The notes below the pieces were generated by a model. It saw only the letters and a program-made list of their open reading frames with translations. It did no database searches and had not been told where the DNA came from. From NCBI GenBank assembly GCA_964291635.2, contig OZ219905.1, positions 434,001-498,000 of the forward strand: a DNA stretch of 64,000 bases, in the 5' to 3' direction. Source of the stretch: JAPPHA01 sp964291635. GTDB lineage: Bacteria > Pseudomonadota > Alphaproteobacteria > Rhodobacterales > Rhodobacteraceae. The first letter of the stretch is position 1, and each line of letters starts with the position of its first letter. Positions 44,138 through 53,335 of this stretch are shown piece by piece. Made by a program: the position numbers and the translations under genes.

Positions 44138-46330
44138 TCAGGCCAGATCGAAACGATCGAGGTTCATCACTTTGTCCCAGGCGGCCACGAAATCGTCCAC
44201 AAACCGCTGACCGGAGTCCTCCGATCCATACACTTCCGAGATCGCCCGGAGCTGCGAGTTTGACCCGAAGATGAGGTCGACCCGGGTGCCCGTCCACCTG
44301 AGTTCGTCCGTCGCACGATCGCGGCCCTCGAACACGTCCTCCGACTCGGACACTGCCTGCCACGTCGTGTTCATGTCGAGCAGGTTGACGAAGAAGTCGT
44401 TTGTGAGCATTTCCGCCCGCTCGGTAAAGACGCCGTCCCGGGTCTGTCCAACGTTCGTGCCCAGGACGCGCATTCCGCCGACGAGTACCGTCATCTCGGG
44501 TGCCGTCAGTCCCAGCAGCTGAGCCCGGTCGACCAGGAGTTCTTCCGCTGACACGACGTACCCGCCATTGAGGTAGTTCCGGAACCCGTCCGCTTCGGGT
44601 TCGAGCGCGGCGAAGGATTCGACGTCGGTTTCCTCCTGCGAGGCATCCGAGCGACCAGGGGTGAACGGGACCGTCACGTCATACCCGGCGCTGTTCGCAG
44701 CATGCTCGACAGCCGCGCACCCGCCCAGCACGATGATGTCGGACAGCGATACTCCCTTTCCATTGGCCTGCGAGCCGTTAAATTCCCGCTGGATTCCCTC
44801 GAGGGTTTCCAGAACGGATGCCAACCGGGCGGGCTGGTTGACCTCCCAGTCCTTCTGCGGCGCGAGTCGAATTCGCGCGCCGTTCGCTCCGCCGCGAAGG
44901 TCGGAGCCGCGGAAGGTCGAAGCAGAAGCCCAGGCGGTCGAAACCAGTTCGGAGACAGAAAGCCCGGAAGCAAGAATGCTGCCCTTCAGTTCGGAGATAT
45001 CCCGCTCGTCGATCAACTCGTGCGGTGCCGCCGGGATGGGGTCCTGCCAGATCAGCTCCTCTTTGGGAACTTCCGGGCCGAGATAGCGCACGCGCGGACC
45101 CATGTCGCGGTGGGTCAGCTTGAACCACGCCCGCGCGAAGGCATCCGCAAACGCGTCCGGGTTTTCGTGGAAGCGCCGCGCGATCGGCTCGTAGATCGGG
45201 TCCATCCGCATGGCCATGTCCGCCGTGGTCATCATCGGTGCATGCCGCTGCGACGGATCGTGGGCATCCGGCACGGTGTCCGCGCCCGCGCCGTCTTTCG
45301 GCACCCACTGCCAGGCGCCGGCAGGGCTCTTCGTCACTTCCCACTCGTAGCCGAACAGGGTGTCGAAATAGCTGTTGTCCCAAGTTGTCGGCGTGGACGT
45401 CCACGCGCCCTCGATGCCACTTGTGATCGTATCGCTGCCCTTGCCGCTGCCGAAGCTGTTCTGCCAGCCGAGTCCCTGCGCCTCGATGGGGGCACCCTCG
45501 GGTTCGGGACCGACATGGGCAGGGTCGCCGGCGCCATGAGCTTTGCCGAAGGTGTGGCCGCCAGCGGTGAGCGCGACGGTTTCCTCGTCGTTCATCGCCA
45601 TCCGGGCGAAAGTCTCGCGGATATCGCGGCCCGAGGCGACCGGGTCAGGTTTGCCGTTCGGTCCTTCCGGATTGACGTAGATCAGGCCCATCTGGACGGC
45701 AGCCAGAGGAATCTCAAGCTTCCGGTCGCCGGTATAGCGCTTATCCCCGAGCCAAATGTCCTCGGTGCCCCAGTAGATGTCCTCTTCGGGTTCCCAGACG
45801 TCCTCGCGCCCGCCGGCGAACCCGAACGTCTTGAACCCCATCGATTCCAGCGCACAGTTGCCGGCCAGGATCATGAGGTCGGCCCAAGAGATCTTCCGGC
45901 CATACTTCCGCTTGACAGGCCAGAGCAGCATGCGCGCCTTGTCGAGGTTGCCGTTGTCTGGCCAGCTGTTGAGCGGCGCGAAGCGCTGCGTGCCGGTACG
46001 TGCGCCTCCGCGGCCGTCACCGGTCCGGTAGGTGCCGGCACTATGCCACGCCATCCGGATGAAGAGCGGCCCGTAGTGACCGTAGTCGGCCGGCCACCAG
46101 TCCTGCGACGTGGTCATCAGTTCGAAAATGTCCTTCTTGACCGCATCGAGGTCGAGGCTCTCGAATTCCTTCGCGTAGTCGAAGTCCCCGCCCATCGGAT
46201 TGGACAGGGCAGAATGCTGACGCAAGACATTGAGCTTCAGTTCGTTCGGCCACCAGTCCCGGTTCGACGTGCCGGCACCGGCGGCGTTTTCCCGGGCTCC
46301 CTGCGTGACAGGGCATCTCCCTTCGTTCAT
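44138..46330 (-). CDS. katG: Catalase-peroxidase
   Basis: 730 residues from ATG 46330, preceded by AGGAGG. Distal haem pocket R92-W95-H96 in FIRMAWHSAGTYR; the adduct Tyr in MGLIYVNPEGPNG; proximal His in TAGGHTFGKAHGAG (about 260). Second, haem-less domain is complete. Decomposes hydrogen peroxide. Divergent from oxyR, its expected regulator, with about 410 bp between. A longer frame upstream of 46330 is possible but has no family match. Confidence 0.97.
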   Translation of the reverse strand: MNEGRCPVTQGARENAAGAGTSNRDWWPNELKLNVLRQHSALSNPMGGDFDYAKEFESLDLDAVKKDIFELMTTSQDWWPADYGHYGPLFIRMAWHSAGTYRTGDGRGGARTGTQRFAPLNSWPDNGNLDKARMLLWPVKRKYGRKISWADLMILAGNCALESMGFKTFGFAGGREDVWEPEEDIYWGTEDIWLGDKRYTGDRKLEIPLAAVQMGLIYVNPEGPNGKPDPVASGRDIRETFARMAMNDEETVALTAGGHTFGKAHGAGDPAHVGPEPEGAPIEAQGLGWQNSFGSGKGSDTITSGIEGAWTSTPTTWDNSYFDTLFGYEWEVTKSPAGAWQWVPKDGAGADTVPDAHDPSQRHAPMMTTADMAMRMDPIYEPIARRFHENPDAFADAFARAWFKLTHRDMGPRVRYLGPEVPKEELIWQDPIPAAPHELIDERDISELKGSILASGLSVSELVSTAWASASTFRGSDLRGGANGARIRLAPQKDWEVNQPARLASVLETLEGIQREFNGSQANGKGVSLSDIIVLGGCAAVEHAANSAGYDVTVPFTPGRSDASQEETDVESFAALEPEADGFRNYLNGGYVVSAEELLVDRAQLLGLTAPEMTVLVGGMRVLGTNVGQTRDGVFTERAEMLTNDFFVNLLDMNTTWQAVSESEDVFEGRDRATDELRWTGTRVDLIFGSNSQLRAISEVYGSEDSGQRFVDDFVAAWDKVMNLDRFDLA

Positions 46331-46681
46331 GATGTCCTCCTTTGCATGTGATGTGTTGTCTCCAAACGGCTTTGGCGATCGGGCCAAGGCGCTTGCCGGT
46401 TCCGGCTTCGGGCGACAACGTTCAAAACGCGAAAACGCACAGCGGCCACCGCACCTGCCATGGCTGGTCGGGAGCAATGCCGGCCGATTGTCGCGGGCCG
46501 CATCCAGAGCGCTGGATCTGTTGACGCCCGTCGTGTGGATTTGGGGGATTTCGCACCCGCAATGCGCCTTTCGCCCCGCATTTCCGTATCGATCCGCTGG
46601 ATCATCGGAAGGCCTCACGTTCCGGAAGCAGCCCGTTCGGCTGCAAGGTCGAGCGTAGGTGTTTCGTTTCTTCGTGTACAA

Positions 46682-46706
46682 CGATTATTATTTGTTATTA
46701 CAATCG
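46682..46706. promoter_or_regulatory. Candidate OxyR operator in the katG-oxyR gap
   Basis: CGATT (46682-46686) and AATCG (46702-46706), inverted with 15 bases between, within an AT-rich stretch ATTATTATTTGTTATTA. It lies 34 bases before the oxyR ATG and about 350 before katG. LysR-type boxes of this layout are usual in such gaps; binding not shown. Confidence 0.45.
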
Positions 46707-46739
46707 CATTTGACGAACATTCGCGTCCGGAGCCTTTTG

Positions 46740-47642
46740 ATGAAACGCCTGCCCACAATGAAGCAACTTGAGTATCTAACGGCACTCGCCGACACACGGC
46801 ACTTCGGGCGCGCGGCCGAGCGATGCCACGTCACCCAGTCGACGCTGAGCGCAGGCATCCGCGATCTCGAGTCGGTGCTCGGCACCCCGGTCGCAGAGCG
46901 TTCGAACCGGCGCGTTTTGATTACGCGGGTCGGTGTCGAGATCGCCGAGAAGGCGAAGGCGTTGCTGCACGACGCCGAAAAGATCATGGACGTGGCCAGC
47001 GCTGGCCGCTCCCCGATGACGGGAGAGATGCACCTGGGTGTAATCCCGACGATCGGCCCGTTCTTCTTGCCGCGCATCCTGCCGACGCTGAGAGAGAGGT
47101 TCCCGGAGTTGACCATATACCTGAGAGAGGAGCAGACGGCCCGGATGCTCGTCCGCCTGGAAAACGGAGAGTTGGACACCGTGCTGATCGCGCTGCCCTG
47201 GGAGACCGGCGATCTCGCTGTCGAGGACATCCTTGAAGACGAGTTCCTGTTCGCGTGCGACCGAACTCACCCGCTCGCCGACGCTGGCGTGGTGCCGCTC
47301 GAGGCGCTTGCCGGGGAACACCTGCTGCTGCTCGAGGAAGGCCATTGCCTGCGCGACCACGCACTCGACGTTTGCCGTATTGGCGACCGGGGCGCGCGGA
47401 CGCAGTTCGAGGCGAGCAGTTTGCACACGCTGGTGCAAATGGTCGCGGCGGGTATCGGAGTCACCCTGGTTCCGCAGCTCGCGGTTGACGCCCAAATCGC
47501 CCTGGGAACGAATATTTCGCTCTCACGTCTTGCCACGCCTGCGGCGCGTCGGATCGGATTGGCCTGGCGCAAGACGTCGCTGAGGGCGGAGGAATTCCGG
47601 TTGCTGGCGGACACACTGCGTAAATTGATGAACGTCGCGTGA
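46740..47642 (+). CDS. oxyR: Hydrogen-peroxide-sensing LysR regulator
   Basis: 300 residues from ATG 46740. LysR helix-turn-helix (HFGRAAERCHVTQSTLSAGI, about 22-41) and the OxyR redox pair Cys203 and Cys212 in EEGHCLRDHALDVC, the same spacing as E. coli C199/C208. This distinguishes OxyR from other LysR proteins. Activates katG when oxidised. Divergent from katG. An upstream ATG at 46659 is in frame but not family-like. Confidence 0.95.
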   Translation: MKRLPTMKQLEYLTALADTRHFGRAAERCHVTQSTLSAGIRDLESVLGTPVAERSNRRVLITRVGVEIAEKAKALLHDAEKIMDVASAGRSPMTGEMHLGVIPTIGPFFLPRILPTLRERFPELTIYLREEQTARMLVRLENGELDTVLIALPWETGDLAVEDILEDEFLFACDRTHPLADAGVVPLEALAGEHLLLLEEGHCLRDHALDVCRIGDRGARTQFEASSLHTLVQMVAAGIGVTLVPQLAVDAQIALGTNISLSRLATPAARRIGLAWRKTSLRAEEFRLLADTLRKLMNVA

Positions 47643-48229
47643 GTTTTTCGCTTCAGTGTTGTCCCCATCCGCTGTTGACCGCGCGGCCGGCCGCATCCGG
47701 AATGTTCCGTTGCTGATCGTCGTCCGGCGCACGGAGGAGGAAACCGCACAGTGCAGGTCGATTGAGTCGGACGTAACATTACGCGGTAGGGCAAGCTCAT
47801 TGCTGTAAGGTATTGCGAGCCAGTGAGGTGCCGGTTGATCGAGCATTCCTCGCCGGTGCAGAACTGCATCGCAGACTGCCATCATTGGCCATTATTGCGT
47901 TCCAGCCTGATTCAGCTGCGGTCGTTCATACGATACTGAATTCGGCTTCGATCATGACACTCGCATGCGCTTTTTCGGTCTTTCGGGAATTGGGGCGGCA
48001 AAGCCGACGAGCGTACACGACCGTGCCTCTGAACGGCTTCCCGCTATGTCAGCCGGGTTTACAAGCGGCTGGCAGCGAGCGCATTCGCGACCCATTCCGA
48101 ACCGCCTGCAGTTCTTCAGGGGAACTGCGCCGATTTTTTTCTTTTTACCGGATTTCCGGACGGCTCGCTCTTCTGGCACTCGCCGCTGCGCCGCCAGTGC
48201 ATGGACGCGGAGGGTATTTGGCTGGACAG
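47643..48229. other. Non-coding gap
   Basis: No gene supported. The last part may extend the decayed methyltransferase copy that follows. Confidence 0.35.
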
Positions 48230-48661
48230 TGAACCGCAGATCGGTCCCGGCTTGAACTTTGGCGATCTCACCGGTGACTAGCCCGAAGAAACGATCGTCC
48301 GGGATCCTGGCCCGTCGGCCTAACAAGTCGACAGGATTCTCGACGGATCCGGGCATGCTGGCCTTCACATTCTCGGAGCACCGTTTCAGTTCAAGGTCTG
48401 GGAAGCACACCTGAACATAGCATCCGGGCATGTCTCAGCCTATTCCTGCACCGCAACCCACATCGGAATTCCGCACGTGGCACTTGGCGTCGGGACCGCG
48501 GTCAGAAAAGTCCCGTGAGCCGGCTGATCCCCTTTCACCGGGTTATCAGGCTAACCGAACAACTCGGTGGCCAATTGAGGGGTCTGTCGATCAAGCAGGC
48601 AATGCTGGCGAGAGGGCCGCCGGGACACCCGGAAGGACACTCATACTTTCACACGGCGTGA
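48230..48661 (+). pseudogene. Decayed duplicate of the Ada-like methyltransferase
   Basis: Nucleotides 48327-48640 align closely with 43229-43550 (shared GTCGACAGGATTCTCGA, CTCGGAGCACCGTTTCAG, TCAAGGTCTGGGAAGC). Frame is broken by stops (TAG at about 48281, TAA at about 48321) and indels. At the active site CCCTGTCACCG has become CCCTTTCACCG, changing Pro-Cys-His-Arg to Pro-Phe-His-Arg. So it is catalytically dead twice over. The HTH half is missing. Confidence 0.85.
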
Positions 48662-49167
48662 TATTGTGTGTTTGCCGGAAACTTTGGCGAGAGTGTTCTG
48701 CTTCGTATCCCCGTGATACCGTGGATGTGAATCTGGTCGGATGTCACTGACCAGAAGTGAGTGCAGGATAGGAGCGACATACGAACGACATCGTATACGG
48801 ACCTGGTCAGCTTGTTTCCGCGAGACCGACATCGGATCAAAGGACCCGTTTGATCCGCTGAGAGCATGTCCAAATTCAAAATGGGTTTACGAGCGACAAT
48901 CCATGGCGATCAAATGTATATCGGTGGCTGTAGGCAGCCGGAGTGCAGGACGCATTCCATCCCCGGTCACGGCGTGGGAGTCATCCTTCCTTCGAAACCT
49001 TGTCTTTGGCAAATTCAAGTGTGGGACAGAATAGCATCCTGCAAGCCTTTGACGTGACGAGCCTGTTGTGTTCGCCCGTTCCTCCGGTACGTGACAATCA
49101 CTGTCACCATCGTGATCAATGTGCAGACGACCAGTTTCCGCTTGTCGTCTCGGGAACAGGTCCACCG
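48662..49167. other. Non-coding gap before hipA
   Basis: About 500 bp, no gene seen. Confidence 0.35.
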
Positions 49168-50487
49168 TCAATTCATATTTCGAAGCCGCCCTGCGATTCG
49201 GAGGGCGTTGCCCTCAACGAGTTCCGCAACGTGTTGTACGATCTTCGTTGACGCCCCGGCCTGGTCGGCGACACTTTGAGTCGCCTCTCCCCTGGCCCCA
49301 ACCATCGCATCGACCAATTCCTGGACCCGGAGCCGAACCTGACGCGCATTGAGTCCTGCGTCAGTGGCGATACGATCCCAGTGCCGCCTGGCAGTATCAC
49401 CCGGTTTGCGTTTCTTCCCGGCGATTTTCTGGGCGTGATTCTGGTTCACATGGTTCCACTGCAGCACGGACGAAACGTCATACAATGGTGCCAGGGTTGG
49501 TCCGGCACTCACAATCATGGAATAATTCTTCGCATGCGCGTCGGTGTTGGCGACCAGGATATTGAAAATGACCTGGTCGAGCAGTTTCAGGGCATCGACG
49601 GAGGAAAGGTGGTTACCCGTCAGCAAGAGACCTTTGAGGTCAATGCCCGGCCTTGTCCCCCGCTCATATTTCTGACCGGGATAGAGCCCGTTGGCCTGGG
49701 CGAGGTCTTCCTGATGCAGCCGTTTCACTGACCCGTCCCTGCGCAGGCAACGATCGTATCGGGCAACGGCAAGAGCTTTTCGATTGCCGGCAACCATCAC
49801 GGCGCAATCGACAACCGGTATGCCGACCAGACGTGCGAGCGAATGGCAGTAAGCCTCGTTCTCGACGATACCCGGTAGCCTCGGGTTGTCCGGCTTGATG
49901 ATGACCGTCGACGGTGCACCGGTTTTCGGAATGGCCAGTCTATCAGTCGGACCAGGAAATCCGAGTATTGGTTGTCCATCATCGCCAAGGACTGACAGGG
50001 TCGTCTTTTTCTGCCTTCCAGCGAGAGAAAGCCTCACTCCGTCTTCACCCACGAGGAACGGACGCTGTCCCAGGTCATCAAAGTGGCGGCTCAAGGCCTC
50101 GCCGTCAGTTCCGAAGCCGTAATGATCCTGAAGCGCCTCGTAACCCCACAGGTCCCGGACGCTCGGTTCCCCGAAGGAAACGGCCCCTGCCGTATCACCC
50201 CCAACCTCTTTCAGGATTGCCAAGGCATCTGAAGAAGACAGGCCCAGCGCCCGCGACATTAAAAGGAGGTGCTGCTCTTCGGGGAGCAGGTTGGCCAACC
50301 ATGGTGCGATGACCTCGTCTTCGAAGTCATCCGCAACAAGCGGGAGCGTCACCGAAAGCGGGAAGCTTCAATCGGTAGCCAACCAGCGTACGTCGTATGC
50401 AAAGCTCAGGCGACCGGTGGCGTGGACCGAAATCTGCCCGACACCGAATTGCTCGTAGAAAACACCGACCTTGTCGAAAATTGTCAT
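49168..50487 (-). pseudogene. HipA-type kinase toxin with an in-frame UGA
   Basis: ATG 50487 overlaps the HipB stop and reads MTIFDKVGVFYEQFGVGQIS through VRWLATD, then TGA at 50370-50368 where homologues have Gly in DGSFPLS, then SFPLSVTLPL onward without further damage to GRLRNMN. Kinase motifs are intact: STVIIKPDN, NTDAHAKNYSM (catalytic Asp, about 330) and PLYDVSS. A 394-residue product from ATG 50352 would lack the first 45 residues, the subdomain that packs on HipB. A single base change explains the break. Confidence 0.85.
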
Positions 50488-50780
50488 CAATCGTCGCCCA
50501 GATCGTAGCCTTCCGACGTACTGGAAGGCACCGCATTCTTTTCTGACCCATCTTCTCCTGCGAAAAGGATCGGCAGCTCGATCCGGAGTGCGGCGGCCAA
50601 GGCGATCAGGGTGGAGAGCTTGACGTCACGCTTTCCGCGTTCGATGATGGAGAGTGTAGGTACGGTGGAGCCCGAAAGCATCGACAGTTCCTCGAGACTC
50701 AGGCCGAGGTCCTTTCGGCGTTTTCGTATTCGATTGCCGATGACTATGCTCCAGTTCGCGACGTCTGGCCCCCAAGTCAT
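50487..50780 (-). CDS. HipB-like antitoxin, Xre-type HTH
   Basis: 97 residues. Helix-turn-helix LGLSLEELSMLSGSTVPTLS (about 25-44) followed by ERGKRDVKLSTLIALAAALR. C-terminal acidic tail. Overlaps the hipA start by one base (TGATG), the normal order. Autorepressor and HipA neutraliser by family. Intact, unlike hipA. Confidence 0.88.
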   Translation of the reverse strand: MTWGPDVANWSIVIGNRIRKRRKDLGLSLEELSMLSGSTVPTLSIIERGKRDVKLSTLIALAAALRIELPILFAGEDGSEKNAVPSSTSEGYDLGDD

Positions 50781-50790
50781 GATTTTCCCC

Positions 50791-50810
50791 TTTTATCATA
50801 TAGAATAAAA
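50791..50810. promoter_or_regulatory. Candidate HipB operator
   Basis: TTTTAT, 8-base spacer, ATAAAA: perfect arms 10 bases before the hipB ATG. The 8-base spacing equals that of E. coli HipB sites. A second dyad, TTATC-N6-GATAA, lies at 50891-50906 in the same AT-rich leader. Confidence 0.5.
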
Positions 50811-51009
50811 TACGTGAATTTACCACCTGATCAAACAAAATTTAGCTCTGGAGATAAATTTGAATTCGGGACAACAAAATAGATTTCAAATTATCACGCG
50901 CGATAAACTTTAAGCCCTTTCGCGCCCATATTGTCATGCAAGAGAGTGCGGCCAACGCCAAATGTAGTCGATCAAGATCCTGTCGTGCATCCTCCATGGA
51001 ATCTCAACA

Positions 51010-51294
51010 CTAACGTGTCGCGGGACCACACAGGCGCAAGATTCCAACCTTTCGAAGATCACGCCGTTCGACCGCCGCATTTACAAACTGGGTGGTGTCG
51101 ATCATCACGGCAGCGACGTTTTCGGGTTCAACACCCGCTTCAGACGTGACCGCGCGAACCGAGGTCATGATCCCACCGGTGACATTTGCGGTGGTCGACC
51201 GTTTGATCGTCGCCAGTACTGCCTGTCCGACCAGCGCGGCCGCGTCGGCATTGGTGCCACCGACGTCCACGCCAATCCGGACTGCACAGGTCAA
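51010..51294 (-). pseudogene. Truncated hydantoinase/oxoprolinase N-terminus
   Basis: 94 residues only; full proteins have about 500-700. VRIGVDVGGTNADAAALVG is the N-terminal actin-fold phosphate-binding motif and TTQFVNAAVERRDLRKVGIL the following family block, ending LRLCGPATR then TAG. Downstream sequence does not continue in any frame. Its ATG overlaps the Lrp gene stop (ATGA), so the regulator and enzyme were an operon. Probably a deletion remnant. Confidence 0.72.
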
Positions 51295-51785
51295 CCGGTT
51301 GCCCGATGTCCATGCGAATCGCGGCTGAGTGCCGTGGTGCGCGTGTTGAACACCTTGTACAGTCGCATGATCAGGCTGATGTTGATCCGCCGAACCCCAT
51401 CGGACTTCGCGATATGCCTTTCCACAAAATCCAGCAATTCGGCGTTGGTTTTGGCGGATATTGATGCGTTGAGACTGTATTCGCCGGTCGTTGCCGCCAG
51501 GTAACCGACCTGGTCGAACTCGGCGAGCGTAGCTGCAACCTTGTCAATCAGGCCGGGTTCCACATCGATCAGCACTTCCGCGTGTACACCCGGTTCGGCA
51601 ATGACCGGGTCGGGTATCGCGCCGATGACGATCTGCCTGGACTGCAGGAGCGCCGAAATGCGGTTGCGGATCGTCCGCTCGGAGACCTTTCCGATTCGCT
51701 GGGCGATTTCCGAAGCGGAAGCACGCCCATCTACCGTGAGATGCTCAATTATTTCCCGGTCTAGATCGTCAATCTGCTGGCTCAC
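51291..51785 (-). CDS. Lrp/AsnC-family regulator
   Basis: 164 residues from GTG 51785, with AAGGGGAAG just upstream. N-terminal winged HTH (ASASEIAQRIGKVSERTIRN, about 22-41) and C-terminal RAM ligand domain (about 65-145). Probably senses an amino acid or hydantoin-like molecule and controls the coupled, now truncated, hydantoinase gene. A TTG at 51803 is a possible longer start. Confidence 0.87.
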   Translation of the reverse strand: MSQQIDDLDREIIEHLTVDGRASASEIAQRIGKVSERTIRNRISALLQSRQIVIGAIPDPVIAEPGVHAEVLIDVEPGLIDKVAATLAEFDQVGYLAATTGEYSLNASISAKTNAELLDFVERHIAKSDGVRRINISLIMRLYKVFNTRTTALSRDSHGHRATG

Positions 51786-52011
51786 AGGCACTTCCCCTTG
51801 CAAATTAAACTAACCGTGTTTCCGATTCGGATCAATGGCGGGCATTATTTTCCGTTTCGGAACCTTGCAGGGGTCGCACTGACATTGATTCACAAGTCCG
51901 TGTGCCTCTTCAGGAATCAACGATTACAGGGCCGAGGTTGGTTGTTGAACATATCGAACTGCAATAGAATCACCGCGAGAATTGAAAGAGAGGACCTGCA
52001 CAGGTGATGAC

Positions 52012-52662
52012 ATGATGCCAACGCGAAAACTGTCGATTTTGAGCCTGATTGGCGCAACCGCCCTGTCGGCCTGCAATCCCTCGACCGGGGAAGGCCCGGA
52101 CAATGCCGTATCGGGTGCGATCATCGGGGCCGGCCTCGGCGCGATCGCGGGCGAAGTGTTTGGCGACGATAGCGACGATGCCTTTCAGGGCGCCGTTGCA
52201 GGAGCTGTCCTCGGAGGCGCAATCGGCCTCACGCTGGATCATCAGGAAGAAGAGATTCGCCGGGCCCTGGGAGACCGTGGCGTAGAGGTCGCAAACACGG
52301 GGTCCGAACTGGTTGTGACCATACCCGAGTCCATCACGTTCGCCTCCGGCAGTTCCGAAATCAGGGCGACTGCCCTGCCCGACATCTACGCCGTGGCCGA
52401 CAGTCTCGCCCGTTACCCGCGTTCGGACGTCGAGGTCGTGGGGCATACAGACGATGCCGAAAGCGATGCCTACAACATGGACCTGTCGCGAAGCCGCGCC
52501 CTCGCTGTCTCCCAGGTGCTGATCGATGAAGGGATCTCGCGGCGGCGCATCGTCGCATATGGAAGAGGCGCCACTGAGCCGGTTGCGTCGAACTTTACCG
52601 AGAGTGGGCGTGCCAAGAACCGGCGGGTCGAGATCATCATCCGCCCGGTTGCGCAGACCTAG
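52012..52662 (+). CDS. OmpA-family outer-membrane lipoprotein
   Basis: 216 residues from ATG 52012 (a second ATG follows at once). Signal peptide with lipobox ALSAC (Cys about residue 21), a glycine-rich stretch like the Gly-zipper (AIIGAGLGAIAGEVFGDD and GAVAGAVLGGAIG), then the peptidoglycan-binding OmpA domain: ITFASGSSEI and VEVVGHTDDAES, NMDLSRSRALAVSQVL, GRGATEPVASN. It tethers the outer membrane to the cell wall. Confidence 0.93.
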   Translation: MMPTRKLSILSLIGATALSACNPSTGEGPDNAVSGAIIGAGLGAIAGEVFGDDSDDAFQGAVAGAVLGGAIGLTLDHQEEEIRRALGDRGVEVANTGSELVVTIPESITFASGSSEIRATALPDIYAVADSLARYPRSDVEVVGHTDDAESDAYNMDLSRSRALAVSQVLIDEGISRRRIVAYGRGATEPVASNFTESGRAKNRRVEIIIRPVAQT

Positions 52663-52732
52663 CAGGTTGCGGGCCTGATCACATCGAATGGCAAAGTTCC
52701 CACGGGGCGGCGTATCCAGGGACTCGTGTCTC

Positions 52733-53335
52733 TCATGCTGCCGGCGCACCTGCTCCCAGGCGTTTCCCGGCGTTTTCGATCGCCTCTTCGATCAGGTCAT
52801 CCGCATCCTCATCTGACATGCCCCTGCTGATGACGTCTGCCGCGACGGCAACGGCAACGTTGGCCGCGGCGTCCTGAACTTCCCTGATCGCGTCCGCTTC
52901 CGCCGACGCGATCCTGTCCTCGGCAGCCTGAATCCGCCTTGCGACGGCAGCATGCAAGTCCGTCCTGGCCTGTTCGGCTGCCGCTTCGGCTTCCTCATGT
53001 GCCCGGCGAATGATCGTCTCCGTCTGTTCGTCGACTTCCTTTCTCTTTTTCTCGCTGGCATCGAGAAGGGCCTTCGCTTCCTCCCGAAGCTCGCGGGCCT
53101 CATCAAGATCCTTCCTGATTCCGTCCGCACGCCGGTCCAGCAGTCCAGCAACCCTCCCCGGGACCCTCAGCCAGACGAGGAGGGCGACAAACAGCAGAAA
53201 CGAAATCGAAACGACAAAGTCGGTATTGTTCAGGCTGAAAAACGGGCCGCTTGCCGCAGCGGCCGATTGAGGAAACAGTACCGTGACAAGAAACGGGAAC
53301 GGGACAGAAAAACGGACCACTCTTTCCTCCGTCAA
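52733..53335 (-). CDS. atpF: ATP synthase F0 subunit b
   Basis: 200 residues. One membrane segment (TDFVVSISFLLFVALLVWL, about 38-56), followed by a long charged coiled coil with the RRADGIRKDLDEARELREEA heptad pattern. A signal-like stretch precedes it. Overlaps the b' gene by four bases. Peripheral stalk, connecting F0 to F1; the F1 operon is elsewhere. Confidence 0.93.
   Translation of the reverse strand: MTEERVVRFSVPFPFLVTVLFPQSAAAASGPFFSLNNTDFVVSISFLLFVALLVWLRVPGRVAGLLDRRADGIRKDLDEARELREEAKALLDASEKKRKEVDEQTETIIRRAHEEAEAAAEQARTDLHAAVARRIQAAEDRIASAEADAIREVQDAAANVAVAVAADVISRGMSDEDADDLIEEAIENAGKRLGAGAPAA

Noticed and set aside
44702..46351. Long plus-strand ORF (about 549 codons) opposite katG
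   Set aside because: It mirrors a gene with all catalase-peroxidase motifs, has Arg/Pro/Ala-rich low-complexity content and no domain. High-GC antisense artefact.
47952..48431. 159-codon minus ORF
   Set aside because: It overlaps the plus-strand methyltransferase relic and has low-complexity basic content. No family match.
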